A DNA stretch of 9,259 nucleotides from Deltaproteobacteria bacterium (GTDB lineage Bacteria; Desulfobacterota_B; Binatia; UBA9968): NCBI GenBank assembly GCA_005879255.1, contig VBKY01000107.1, positions 1 through 9,259 of the forward strand. Reading direction: 5' to 3'. Under the pieces are notes generated by a model. That model saw nothing but the letters and a program-made list of their open reading frames with translations. It was not told the DNA's origin and made no database searches. Numbering within the stretch: the stretch's first letter is position 1; each line of letters opens with the position of its first letter. Below are positions 1-7,879 of the stretch, piece after piece. The position numbers and the translations under genes are program-made.

Positions 1-570
1 CCGAAGGAACCGATCGTCGCGGACAGAATTCAAGCCGGAGCGGACGTCGTGACATTCAGCGGCGACAAGATTCTCGGCGGGCCGCAAGCCGGCTTGATGG
101 TCGGGAAGAAGGCCTTGATCGGCAGGATGAGCAAAAATCACCTACAGCGAGCCTTGCGCTGCGGCAAGTTGACGCTTGCTGCGCTTGAAGCGACGCTGCG
201 CCGTTACCGACAATCGCCGGACATCGTTCAGGAGATCCCCACGCTCCGGGCCTTTACGCGGCCGCTGGAAGAAATTCGCGCATTAGGTGACCAACTTTTA
301 CCGAAGCTTCAGGCCGCGCTGGGACAAGAATTCCGTGTTCAACTGCAACCGTCCACGGCACAGATCGGCAGCGGTGCTCTGCCGATTGAAGAGTTGCCGA
401 CGGTCGTCGTCAGAGTTGAGCATCCAAAGCTGAGCGCCAACGTCATCGCGCAAAAATTTCGCGCGGCGCATCCGCCGATTATCGGCAGAATCAATGACGA
501 TCGCTTCCTCCTCGACTTGAGAACGATTTTCGACAGCAACGATTTGATTCCGAATTTTAACAATCATTGA
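1..570 (+). CDS. selA: L-seryl-tRNA(Sec) selenium transferase SelA, C-terminal part (5' end outside the window)
   Basis: SelA is a PLP-dependent enzyme that converts Ser-tRNA(Sec) to Sec-tRNA(Sec) with selenophosphate as selenium donor. The frame is open from base 1 to the TGA at 568-570, giving 189 visible residues. E. coli SelA is about 463 residues, so roughly the C-terminal 40% is here. Visible residues 19-30 read FSGDKILGGPQA, the SelA signature around the PLP-binding lysine; that lysine is visible residue 23 (codon 67-69). Further family blocks are LTLAALEATLR and, near the C-terminus, QIGSGALP. Nothing looks truncated or shifted in the visible part. The GTG at 49 is an internal valine codon inside the conserved block, not a start. 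The gene ends 62 bp before selB on the same strand, as expected for a sel operon. Identity is near certain; whether the unseen N-terminus is intact is unknown. Confidence 0.96.
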   Translation, partial: PKEPIVADRIQAGADVVTFSGDKILGGPQAGLMVGKKALIGRMSKNHLQRALRCGKLTLAALEATLRRYRQSPDIVQEIPTLRAFTRPLEEIRALGDQLLPKLQAALGQEFRVQLQPSTAQIGSGALPIEELPTVVVRVEHPKLSANVIAQKFRAAHPPIIGRINDDRFLLDLRTIFDSNDLIPNFNNH

Positions 571-583
571 ACTCTGAAAAAGT

Positions 584-624
584 TTTGAATCTGCGATCTG
601 CAATTTGAAATCTGCAATCTGAGA
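584..624. repeat. Short imperfect tandem repeat in the selA-selB gap
   Basis: Two adjacent units of about 20 nt, TTTGAATCTGCGATCTGCAA (584-603) and TTTGAAATCTGCAATCTGAGA without its last base (604-623), differ by a one-base indel and a few substitutions. Each unit itself contains ATCTG twice, so the tract is rich in ATCTGC. It lies wholly between the selA stop and the selB start and ends just before the weak ribosome-binding region of selB. Its composition, AT-richer than the flanking genes, suggests an intergenic repeat that is dispersed in the genome. That is inference, since only one tract is visible here. Confidence 0.6.
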
Positions 625-632
625 TCCGTACC

Positions 633-2567
633 ATGCCCTACATCATCGGCACCGCCGGCCATATCGACCACGGCAAGACTAGTTTGATCAAAGCCCTCAC
701 CGGGCAGGACACTGACCGGCTCAAGGAGGAAAAAGAGCGTGGTATTTCCATCGATTTGGGCTTCGCCCACTTCGATCTGCCGGACGGCAGTTCAGCGGGC
801 ATTGTCGACGTGCCCGGTCACGAGCGTTTTATCAAGAACATGCTGGCGGGGGCCCATGGCATTGATCTCGTCTTGTTCACCGTCGCCGCCGACGACGGCG
901 TCATGCCGCAGACTGAGGAGCATTTGGATATCGTTCATCTGCTCGGCATCAAAATGGCAATCTTCGTGATCACTAAGGCGGACTTGGTGCCACCCGTGCG
1001 CATCGCCGAGGTTGAAGAGGAGATCGAAATCCTGACACTCGGCACGACATTGGAGGACTCGCCGAAAATCGCCGTGTCATCAATCACCGGACAAGGCGTC
1101 GCCGAGCTTAAAGATCGCATAGCGCAAATCTTGAAGAGTCACACCAAGCCGGCGCCGAACGGTTACTTCCGTCTTCCGGTTGACCGCGCCTTTGTCCTGC
1201 AAGGACACGGCGTCGTCGTTACCGGCACGGCTTTGAGCGGCGAAGTTAGAGTCAGCGAGCAAGTGCGCTGCTTGCCTGGCAACCATTTGTTCCGCGTGCG
1301 CAGCCTGCAGGTTCATGGCAAAGCCGTCGACAGCGCGGGTTGGGGACAACGCGTCGCGGTGAATCTCACCGGTCCCGAGCGCGCCGACATCGCGCGCGGT
1401 CACGTGATTTGCCACGAAAAAATTTCCCTCGTGACGGATCGCTTCGACGCTTATGTGGAGGTTCGACCGGCAGCCGCCAAAGGCATCAAGAACCATCAGC
1501 GCGTGCGCATCCATCTCGGCACTGCCGAACGGCTCGGCAAGATCGTTATCCTCAGCGCGGCAGAAAAAATCGAGCCTAAGCAACTAGCCTACTGTCAAAT
1601 CACGATTGCCGAACCGCTGCCGGCATTGCGCAACGATCATTTCATTGTGCGCGACGAGACCGCGCAGAAGACCCTCGCTGGCGGATTCGTCATCAACCCT
1701 TGGGCCAAGCGGCACAAACGCGGCGAGCGCGAACTACCAAGCCGCCTCGAAGCTCTGCATCGCGGCGATCTGACGCGCCTCACGGAAACTTTTCTCGGTG
1801 AAAGCGAATCCTTTGCGCTGCCCATCGAAGCGATCCACCAGTTTCTCAACGTGAAAGAAGAAATCATCCGCGATGCCATCGATGCGATGAAAAACCTCCG
1901 CGTTCTGAGCGGCGAAGGTGAAAGGGTCTATACCACCGAGAGCAAATGGAACCGCCTCAAGGAGCAGATACTCGGGAGTTTGAAGGAATTTCATGCCGGC
2001 CATCCTCTCGTTCCCGGCATGGACATGGAAGAATTGCGCGGCAAGCTTGTCTATCAACTCTCACCCAAAATGTTTCGCCTCATCGTGGAGATGCTGCTCG
2101 GCGAGAAAGCGATTGCCAAGGAAGAAAGCCTCCTGCGCCTGGCCAGTCACCGCGTCCAACTTGGCGGCCAAGAAAAAACGCTGATGGAAAAGATCAAGAA
2201 AATACTCGGCGAACAGCCGTTGGCGCCCCCGGATTTGAAAGAGGTCGAAAAACAGGCTGGCGTTCCGCGCAATCGACTGAATGAAGTGATCCGCCTTCTA
2301 GAACGCGAAGGCTCCGTCGTCCGCGTCACAACGGACATGTATTTCCTCGCCAACAGCATCGACCAACTAAGGCAGACATTGAGGAAACATTTAACCGAAA
2401 AGGGCGAAATGACCGCGGCGTCCTTTCGCGATCTCATCGGTTCCAGCCGCAAGTACACCATCCCGCTATTGGAATATTTCGACCGCGACGGTCTTACGAT
2501 TCGAATCGGTGATATCCGGCGCCTGAAGTCTCCATCATCAGTCGAGAAGCCGGCCTCGTCGCATTGA
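633..2567 (+). CDS. selB: Selenocysteine-specific translation elongation factor SelB
   Basis: SelB is a GTPase that binds Sec-tRNA(Sec) and a SECIS hairpin in mRNA and delivers Sec at UGA codons on the ribosome. The protein has 644 residues (E. coli about 614). The GTPase domain is complete: G1 GHIDHGKT at 9-16, switch I block GISIDLGF at 37-44, G3 DVPGHE at 59-64, G4 TKAD at 114-117, and G5 region SSITGQG at 149-155. EF-Tu-like beta-barrel domains follow from about 175 (VTGT at 196-199) to about 350. The rest is the winged-helix region. The last module has the SelB-typical block [11 protein letters not shown] (598-608) followed by [11 protein letters not shown], which belongs to the SECIS-binding winged helix. 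ATG 633 puts G1 at residue 9, as in known SelB proteins. Only a weak GAGA lies about 9 nt upstream of it. The gene sits 62 bp after selA and 34 bp before selD, probably cotranscribed. Confidence 0.97.
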   Translation: MPYIIGTAGHIDHGKTSLIKALTGQDTDRLKEEKERGISIDLGFAHFDLPDGSSAGIVDVPGHERFIKNMLAGAHGIDLVLFTVAADDGVMPQTEEHLDIVHLLGIKMAIFVITKADLVPPVRIAEVEEEIEILTLGTTLEDSPKIAVSSITGQGVAELKDRIAQILKSHTKPAPNGYFRLPVDRAFVLQGHGVVVTGTALSGEVRVSEQVRCLPGNHLFRVRSLQVHGKAVDSAGWGQRVAVNLTGPERADIARGHVICHEKISLVTDRFDAYVEVRPAAAKGIKNHQRVRIHLGTAERLGKIVILSAAEKIEPKQLAYCQITIAEPLPALRNDHFIVRDETAQKTLAGGFVINPWAKRHKRGERELPSRLEALHRGDLTRLTETFLGESESFALPIEAIHQFLNVKEEIIRDAIDAMKNLRVLSGEGERVYTTESKWNRLKEQILGSLKEFHAGHPLVPGMDMEELRGKLVYQLSPKMFRLIVEMLLGEKAIAKEESLLRLASHRVQLGGQEKTLMEKIKKILGEQPLAPPDLKEVEKQAGVPRNRLNEVIRLLEREGSVVRVTTDMYFLANSIDQLRQTLRKHLTEKGEMTAASFRDLIGSSRKYTIPLLEYFDRDGLTIRIGDIRRLKSPSSVEKPASSH

Positions 2568-2601
2568 AAACGCCTAGTCTTCGATCTACAGTTGTCGAAT
2601 C

Positions 2602-3657
2602 ATGATCTTGAAGAAAAAGAAAACCGTGCGGCTGACGCAAGAGGTCAAGGCCGCGGGTTGAGCCGCCAAGCTCGGCCCCGCCGACCTCGTGCAAGTTTTG
2701 CACAGCCTGCCCAAGTTTAAGAACCCCGACATGCTCGTCGGCACCGAAACCGGCGACGACGCTGGGGTGTATCGTCTGCGCCCCGATCTCGCCATTGTCA
2801 ACACGGTGGACTTTTTTACGCCCATCGTCGACGACCCGTATGTCTTCGGTCAAATCTCGGCGGCAAATTCATTGAGCGATGTATACGCCATGGGCGGCGA
2901 GCCCAAGACCTGCATGAACATCGTGTGCTTTCCCAAGGGCAAGATGGACATCGAAATCCTCGGCGAGATCCTCAAGGGTGGCGCCGACAAGGTGATGGAA
3001 AGCGGCGCGGTGGTCATCGGTGGCCACAGCATCATCGACGAAGAAATCAAATTCGGCATGGCGGTCACCGGCGTCATCCATCCAGATAAAATCTTTCGCA
3101 ACGTCGGCGTCCAGGAAGGCGACGTGCTCATTCTTACCAAGCCGCTCGGCACGGGTATCATCACGACCGCTCTCAAAAAAGGTAAAGCATCGGAAGAGAG
3201 CGTCAATGAGGCAGTGAAGTCCATGACCACGCTGAACGCTGCGGCTTCTTTGGTCGCGCGCAAACATCCCGTTCATGCCTGTTCCGATGTCACCGGCTTC
3301 GGCATTCTTGGGCATGCTTTGGGGATGGCCAGCGGCAGCGGCGTGACTTTGGTGATCGAATCGGCCAAGCTGCCACTGCTCCGCAGAGCGCCGCGCCTAG
3401 CGGAGAAGGGGTATATCACCGGCGGCTGCAAACGGAACCAGGAATACCTGAATGACAAGATGGTCATCGACAAATCGATCCGTGAAGGTCTAATCCAAGT
3501 GGCCCTCGATCCGCAAACTTCGGGCGGCCTCCTGCTCGCTGTCGCCAAACGGCACGCGGCAAAACTTGTCGACGATCTCCACGCCGGCGGCGTTCCCCAC
3601 GCCACTGAAGTCGGCTATGCCACTTCACTACAGAAATCCTGGGTGCGATTAGTGTAG
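2602..3657 (+). CDS. selD: Selenide, water dikinase SelD (selenophosphate synthetase), selenocysteine-containing, read through in-frame TGA
   Basis: SelD makes selenophosphate from selenide and ATP (releasing AMP and phosphate), the selenium donor for SelA. Read from ATG 2602, the protein has 351 residues including Sec (E. coli 347). The N-terminus contains VKAAG-U20-AAKLGPADL, where U20 is TGA 2659-2661 and K23 is the partner lysine; these match the catalytic Cys17/Lys20 of E. coli. Other SelD blocks follow in order: GDDAGVY at 51-57, GGHSI at 140-144, DVTGFGILGHA from 229, GGCKRNQ, and DPQTSGG at 303-309. ATG 2602 is the only ATG between the upstream in-frame stop TAG 2575-2577 and the TGA. 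Starting at GTG 2689 would remove the whole catalytic loop, so I reject that start. There is no clear Shine-Dalgarno before 2602, so translation may partly depend on coupling to selB 34 bp upstream. A run KKKK at 4-7 is unexplained. A nonsense mutation is unlikely given the exact position and the SelA/SelB context. Confidence 0.95.
2659..2661 (+). other. selD: Selenocysteine-encoding UGA codon in selD (residue 20)
   Basis: The TGA is in frame between GCC GCG GGT and GCC GCC AAG, giving A-A-G-U-A-A-K. In SelD proteins this site is Cys or Sec and is the nucleophile of the flexible N-terminal loop. The reading frame is conserved-looking on both sides, with family residues in the 19 codons before it and the 331 after it. 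The Sec insertion factors lie immediately upstream. Confidence 0.94.
2689..2703 (+). promoter_or_regulatory. Candidate bacterial SECIS hairpin of selD
   Basis: GTGCAA (2689-2694) and TTGCAC (2698-2703) pair perfectly in 6 bp around the loop GTT (2695-2697). The loop begins 33 nt after the UGA and its first base is G. From memory, the bacterial SECIS consensus asks for a 3-14 nt apical loop, 16-37 nt from the UGA, with a G in the first two loop positions, so all three conditions hold. A second small hairpin, TCGGC-CCC-GCCGA (2672-2684), lies between the UGA and this one and can form at the same time. Its loop has no G, so it fits less well. Pairing was found by eye; no folding energy was computed. 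Confidence 0.6.
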
Positions 3658-3795
3658 CCGACTGTTTCTTTTGGCACCCATTCGGAAGCGCTCACTGCCG
3701 GCGATGCGGCCTGCTGGCACAACCATTTAATCCGGCGCACCAGAGAGTAATTGCCGGAATGTTTTGCTAAACTATTTTACATACAGGCTGCCGGC
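3658..3795 (+). promoter_or_regulatory. selD-malQ intergenic region with a possible sigma70-type promoter (boxes at 3751-3778)
   Basis: This 138-bp gap is the longest in the window and separates the selenium genes from the glucan genes. TTGCCG (3751-3756) and TATTTT (3773-3778) are 16 nt apart, each matching 4 of 6 consensus bases, and the second ends 17 nt before the malQ ATG. The local sequence is AT-richer than its surroundings. The match is modest, so the promoter is tentative. I see no tRNA, no small ORF with a family signature and no hairpin followed by a T-run here. Confidence 0.3.
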
Positions 3796-5904
3796 ATGAC
3801 CGCTCCCAAGCTACTGCACAATCTCGCCCGTCTGCACAACGTCCAAACCGTCTATCGTGACGGTTTAGGCCAGCTGCGCGAGCCACCGCTTGAATCTATT
3901 ATATTGGTGCTTCGATCGTTGGGCGCGCCGCTCGAGACTTTGAAAGATCTGCCGAGCGCATGGCGCCAACGTAGACAGGCTTTGTGGCAGCGCGCGATCG
4001 AGCCGGTAGTCATCGCCTGGCAAGGCAATCCGTTGAAAGTGAAGGTTCGCCTGCCCTACCGTCTCGCTGAAACGCGCGCGAAATATCACATCGTCCTTGA
4101 AACCGGCGAACGGCACGAAGGAACGTGCCAGGATGAACCAGCCACGAAACCTGAATCGCGCGATGTGGAAGGCGCCCGCTACGTCGCCCGGCAGTTAATC
4201 GTCAACGCGAAGATCCCTCTCGGTTACCACCGGCTACAACTGCAGTTTGGCGATACCAAATTAGAGTCCTATCTTTTTTCGGCGCCGCAACGGGCCTACG
4301 CGCCCGCCGATACAAACGGCAAGCGTTGGGGCGTTTTCTGTCCGCTCTATTCTCTCTGGTCGGCACAGAGTTGGGGCACCGGCAACTTTTCCGACTTGGC
4401 GACGCTGGTTGATTATGTCGGCGAACTGAATGGCAACGCGGTCGCCACGTTGCCGATGCTGGCGAGCTTCCTGGACGAGCCGTTCGATCCAAGCCCCTAC
4501 GCGCCGGTGAGCCGACTTTTCTGGAATGAACTTTTTCTCGACGTAACCAAGATTCCCGAACTGGCCGAGTGTTCGGCCGCCCGAGCCGTGTGCGAGGCCG
4601 CTGACTTCCAAAAAGAACTGGCGAGCGTGCGCAATGCAGCCTTGGTCGACTACCGCAGAGCGATGGCGCTTAAGCGCAAAGTTCTTGAAGCGCTGCTGCG
4701 TTTTCTGCTGACGCAAACTTCCGAGCGCCGAGAGAGTTTTGAGAAATTTGTTGTGACGCATCGTCGCGCTAATGACTACGCGGCGTTCCGCGCCAAGGTC
4801 GAGCGCGAACGAAAGAGCTGGCTCCAATGGAAGGCGCCTGGCCGCGACGGCATCCTGAGTCTGAACGACTACGATGAAAGCGTTAAACTGTACCATCTCT
4901 ACGTCCAATGGCAGTGCGTTGCGCAAGCTCGTAGTCTTCGAGACAAAGCACGCGCGCATGGCGTGGCCTTGTATCTCGACTTTCCGCTGGGCGTCAATCG
5001 CGACGGCTACGATGTTTGGCGCGAGCGCGAATTGTTTGTCTTAGGTGCCCATGGTGGCGCGCCGCCTGACGGTCTCTTCATCAAAGGGCAAAACTGGGGC
5101 TTTCCACCGCTGCATCCCGAAGTGATTCGACGTCAGGGCTACCGTTATTACATCGATTGCTTACGCCATCATATGGCCTCGGCCGGCATGCTGCGCATCG
5201 ACCACGTGATGGGCTGGCATCGGACGTTTTGGGTGCCTGAAGGGTTCAGCGCCGCCGAAGGTTTGTACGTTCATCACCGCGAGGCGGAATTTTACGCGAT
5301 CTTGAATCTGGAATCGCACCGGCACCGAGTGCAGATCGTCGGTGAGAACCTCGGCACAGTGCCAGTCTATGTCAATGAGGCGTTGAAGCAACATAAGATC
5401 CTCGGCATGTATGTCGGCCAGTTCGGCGTGAATGCAGACGCAGAGGCAGCGCTCGATGCGGTTCCGGCAAATACGGTTGCCAGCCTCAATACCCATGACA
5501 CGCCAACGTTCATGGGTTTTTGGAGTGGCAAGGATATTCAAGAGCGCGTCGCGCTCGGCCTGATCGAAGACGGTCAGGCGCAAATTGAACAACAATATCG
5601 CGCTGCCCAGAGAAGTGCCCTGATCGCATTTCTGCGTGCCAGAGGTTGGCTCAGTGAAGATGCTTCCGCGGCGACCGTGCTGCAGGCGTGGCTGACATTT
5701 TTAGCCCGAGAAGGTGAAGCCTTTATGTTGGTCAATCTGGAAGATCTATGGCTCGAGCCCGCTCCGCAGAATGTCCCCGGCACTTGGTATGAGCGGCCCA
5801 ATTGGCAACGCAAGTCTCGCTTCTCCATGGAAGAAATTCGTGGAATGGACGGGCTCGTGGAGATTTTAAAGACCATTCACGACAACCGCGGTCGGATCGA
5901 GTAA
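3796..5904 (+). CDS. malQ: 4-alpha-glucanotransferase (amylomaltase, GH77) MalQ
   Basis: MalQ transfers alpha-1,4-glucan segments between maltodextrins with release of glucose, in the cytoplasm. From ATG 3796 the protein has 702 residues, the length of the long E. coli-type enzymes (about 694) and longer than the roughly 500-residue Thermus type. The first 175 residues or so form the extra N-terminal region, ending in a beta-rich segment (IPLGYHRLQLQFG). The GH77 barrel follows, beginning WGVFCPLYSL. GH77 marks include YLDFPLGVNRDGYDVW, GAPPDGLFIKGQNWG, the nucleophile D469 in RIDH, the acid/base E517 in GENLG, and the stabilising D568 in NTHDTPT. The frame extends back to a TTG at 3751. I prefer the ATG because AGG sits 8 nt upstream of it and the longer start would overlap the possible promoter. 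The acid/base motif has Asn where I remember Asp (GEDLG) as usual; this should be tolerated. glgB follows after 28 bp, so the two are likely cotranscribed. Confidence 0.95.
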   Translation: MTAPKLLHNLARLHNVQTVYRDGLGQLREPPLESIILVLRSLGAPLETLKDLPSAWRQRRQALWQRAIEPVVIAWQGNPLKVKVRLPYRLAETRAKYHIVLETGERHEGTCQDEPATKPESRDVEGARYVARQLIVNAKIPLGYHRLQLQFGDTKLESYLFSAPQRAYAPADTNGKRWGVFCPLYSLWSAQSWGTGNFSDLATLVDYVGELNGNAVATLPMLASFLDEPFDPSPYAPVSRLFWNELFLDVTKIPELAECSAARAVCEAADFQKELASVRNAALVDYRRAMALKRKVLEALLRFLLTQTSERRESFEKFVVTHRRANDYAAFRAKVERERKSWLQWKAPGRDGILSLNDYDESVKLYHLYVQWQCVAQARSLRDKARAHGVALYLDFPLGVNRDGYDVWRERELFVLGAHGGAPPDGLFIKGQNWGFPPLHPEVIRRQGYRYYIDCLRHHMASAGMLRIDHVMGWHRTFWVPEGFSAAEGLYVHHREAEFYAILNLESHRHRVQIVGENLGTVPVYVNEALKQHKILGMYVGQFGVNADAEAALDAVPANTVASLNTHDTPTFMGFWSGKDIQERVALGLIEDGQAQIEQQYRAAQRSALIAFLRARGWLSEDASAATVLQAWLTFLAREGEAFMLVNLEDLWLEPAPQNVPGTWYERPNWQRKSRFSMEEIRGMDGLVEILKTIHDNRGRIE

Positions 5905-5932
5905 CATATTTCTAACCGTCAGATAAACAACT

Positions 5933-7825
5933 ATGAATCTGCTCACCGACGACGATATTTACCTTTTTAATGAGGGCAGTCACTTTCGGATTTACGACAA
6001 GCTCGGTTCCCACGTCGTTACCGACGGCGACACAGTGGGCACGCAGTTCGCCGTATGGGCGCCCGACGCCGAGCAGGTTTTCGTCATCGGCGATTTCAAT
6101 GGCTGGAACAAATCGAGCCATCCCTTAGCTCCACGCGGACAATCTGGAATCTGGGAAGGTTTTTTTCCCGGCATTGGCAAGGGTACGCTATACAAGTACC
6201 ACGTTGCCTCCCGTTTTCAGGGTTACCGAGCGGACAAGGCCGATCCCCTCTCCATCTTCAACGAAATTCCACCAAAGACCGCGTCGATTGTCTGGGATCT
6301 CGATTACGTCTGGAGTGACGCCGACTGGATGGCGAATCGCCATCGCTGCAACGGGCTCGATAAGCCGATGGCAATCTACGAGATGCATCTGGGCTCGTGG
6401 CGACGTGTTGGCCATGAAGGTAACCGTTCGCTCTCCTATCAGGAGCTGGCGCCACAGCTGGCCGACTACTTAGAGCGCTTGGGTTTCACTCACGTCGAAT
6501 TGTTGCCGGTGATGGATCATCCGTTCTTCGGTTCATGGGGTTATCAGGTTACCGGTTATTTTGCGCCGTCGGCCAACTTTGGCACACCGCAAGACTTCAT
6601 GTACTTGATCGATGTCCTGCATCGGCGCGGCATCGGCGTCATTCTCGACTGGGTGCCTTCTCATTTTCCCAGCGACGAACATGGCCTGGCATTTTTTGAC
6701 GGCACGCATCTCTACGAGCATGCCGATTCGCGGCAAGGCTATCACCCGGAATGGAAAAGCTACATTTTCAACTACGGCCGCAAAGAAGTGCAGAGTTTTT
6801 TGGTCAGTAACGCGCTCTTCTGGCTCGATCGCTATCATGTCGACGGCTTGCGCGTCGACGCGGTGGCATCTCTAATTTATCTTGACTACGCGCGCCAAGA
6901 CGGCGAGTGGATTCCCAATAGGTACGGCGGCCGGGAAAATATCGAGGCCATTGAATTTTTGCGCCGCCTGAATGAAGCGGTCTATCGACATCATCCGGAC
7001 GTGCAAACCATCGCCGAGGAATCGACTGCCTGGCCGATGGTTTCGCGACCGAGCTACGTCGGCGGCCTCGGTTTTGGCCTCAAGTGGGACATGGGTTGGA
7101 TGCATGACACCCTCGAATACATGCAAAAGAATCCTGTCCATCGGCGCTATCATCAAAACAATCTGACCTTTCGTATGCTTTATGCCTTCCATGAAAACTT
7201 TGTTCTGCCGCTCTCCCATGACGAGGTCGTCTACGGCAAGGGTTCTCTGTTGGAAAAAATGTCCGGCGATGACTGGCAGAAGTTCGCCAACCTGCGGGCG
7301 TTGTTCGGCTACATGTACGCCCAACCGGCGAAGAAACTACTCTTCATGGGCGGGGAGTTCGGGCAACGGCGGGAATGGGTCCACGACACGAGCCTCGACT
7401 GGGATCTGCTAGCCTCCCCATCCCATGCCGGCATGCACAAATGGCTGCAGGATCTGAATTGGTTCTATCGCCGTGAGCCGGCCTTGTACGAGCTCGACTG
7501 CGAACCGGCGGGTTTTGAATGGATCGACTGCGGCGATGCCGCCGGCAGTGTCGTAAGCCTGATCCGTAAGGGCCGATCGACTTCGACATTAGTGCTTGCC
7601 GCCTGCAATTTCACCCCGGTGCCCCGTTTAGGCTATCGCATCGGCGCCCCGCGGCCGGGCTTTTGGCGCGAAGTCTTGAACAGCGACGCACTGGAATACG
7701 GCGGCAGCGGCATCGGTAACAGCGGCGGCATCGAAGCTACGGGAGACGGATTGCACGCTCGGCCTTTTTCTCTGACGCTCACGCTGCCGCCGCTGTCCGT
7801 ACTATTTTTTACGCATCAATTGTGA
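5933..7825 (+). CDS. glgB: 1,4-alpha-glucan branching enzyme GlgB (GH13)
   Basis: GlgB cleaves an alpha-1,4 linkage and rejoins the chain through an alpha-1,6 bond, creating branches in glycogen. The protein has 630 residues. Near the N-terminus is the GlgB block YLFNEGSH (10-17), and then a CBM48 module (GTQFAVWAP at 36-44, GDFNGW at 53-58). The E. coli enzyme (728 residues) has an extra N1 domain that is absent here, making this the shorter form. The GH13 barrel shows DWVPSHF, the nucleophile D309 in GLRVDA, the acid/base E362 in TIAEES, and the transition-state D430 in LPLSHDEVVYGKGSL. A C-terminal beta domain closes the protein. ATG 5933 lies 28 bp after malQ, and no purine-rich Shine-Dalgarno is visible before it. 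glgA starts 54 bp downstream. All catalytic residues are present, so it should be active. Confidence 0.97.
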   Translation: MNLLTDDDIYLFNEGSHFRIYDKLGSHVVTDGDTVGTQFAVWAPDAEQVFVIGDFNGWNKSSHPLAPRGQSGIWEGFFPGIGKGTLYKYHVASRFQGYRADKADPLSIFNEIPPKTASIVWDLDYVWSDADWMANRHRCNGLDKPMAIYEMHLGSWRRVGHEGNRSLSYQELAPQLADYLERLGFTHVELLPVMDHPFFGSWGYQVTGYFAPSANFGTPQDFMYLIDVLHRRGIGVILDWVPSHFPSDEHGLAFFDGTHLYEHADSRQGYHPEWKSYIFNYGRKEVQSFLVSNALFWLDRYHVDGLRVDAVASLIYLDYARQDGEWIPNRYGGRENIEAIEFLRRLNEAVYRHHPDVQTIAEESTAWPMVSRPSYVGGLGFGLKWDMGWMHDTLEYMQKNPVHRRYHQNNLTFRMLYAFHENFVLPLSHDEVVYGKGSLLEKMSGDDWQKFANLRALFGYMYAQPAKKLLFMGGEFGQRREWVHDTSLDWDLLASPSHAGMHKWLQDLNWFYRREPALYELDCEPAGFEWIDCGDAAGSVVSLIRKGRSTSTLVLAACNFTPVPRLGYRIGAPRPGFWREVLNSDALEYGGSGIGNSGGIEATGDGLHARPFSLTLTLPPLSVLFFTHQL

Positions 7826-7879
7826 ACGTGTCGAATCATCGATCGTAACTGAATTGATCGCGAATTCACGCGACGCAAC

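Noticed and set aside
2659..2661. Nonsense mutation making selD a pseudogene
   Set aside because: The TGA falls exactly on the known Cys/Sec position, the rest of the gene is intact, a SECIS-like hairpin follows, and selA and selB are adjacent.
2689..3657. selD starting at GTG 2689
   Set aside because: It gives an open frame without any stop but lacks the catalytic loop. The frame upstream to ATG 2602 encodes clear SelD sequence on both sides of the TGA.
3640..3680. Inverted repeat TGGGTGC / GCACCCA around the selD stop as a terminator
   Set aside because: The 7-bp arms are 27 nt apart and no T-run follows, so it does not look like an intrinsic terminator.
3715..3730. Sigma54-like promoter TGGCAC-N5-TTTAA before malQ
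   Set aside because: The -24 half matches but the essential GC of the -12 element is missing.
3658..3795. Possible tRNA-Sec gene (selC) next to the sel genes
   Set aside because: No T-loop GTTCGAATC-like sequence, long variable arm or acceptor stem could be found in this gap, and the other gaps are too short.
2593..7839. Shared 11-mer TGTCGAATCAT before selD (2593-2603) and in the glgB-glgA gap (7829-7839)
   Set aside because: Several exact 11-mer pairs are expected by chance in a window of this size, and the flanks differ.
7851..7867. Small inverted repeat GAATT / AATTC in the glgB-glgA gap as an operator
   Set aside because: The stem is only 5 bp with a 7-nt spacer, which is not distinguishable from chance.
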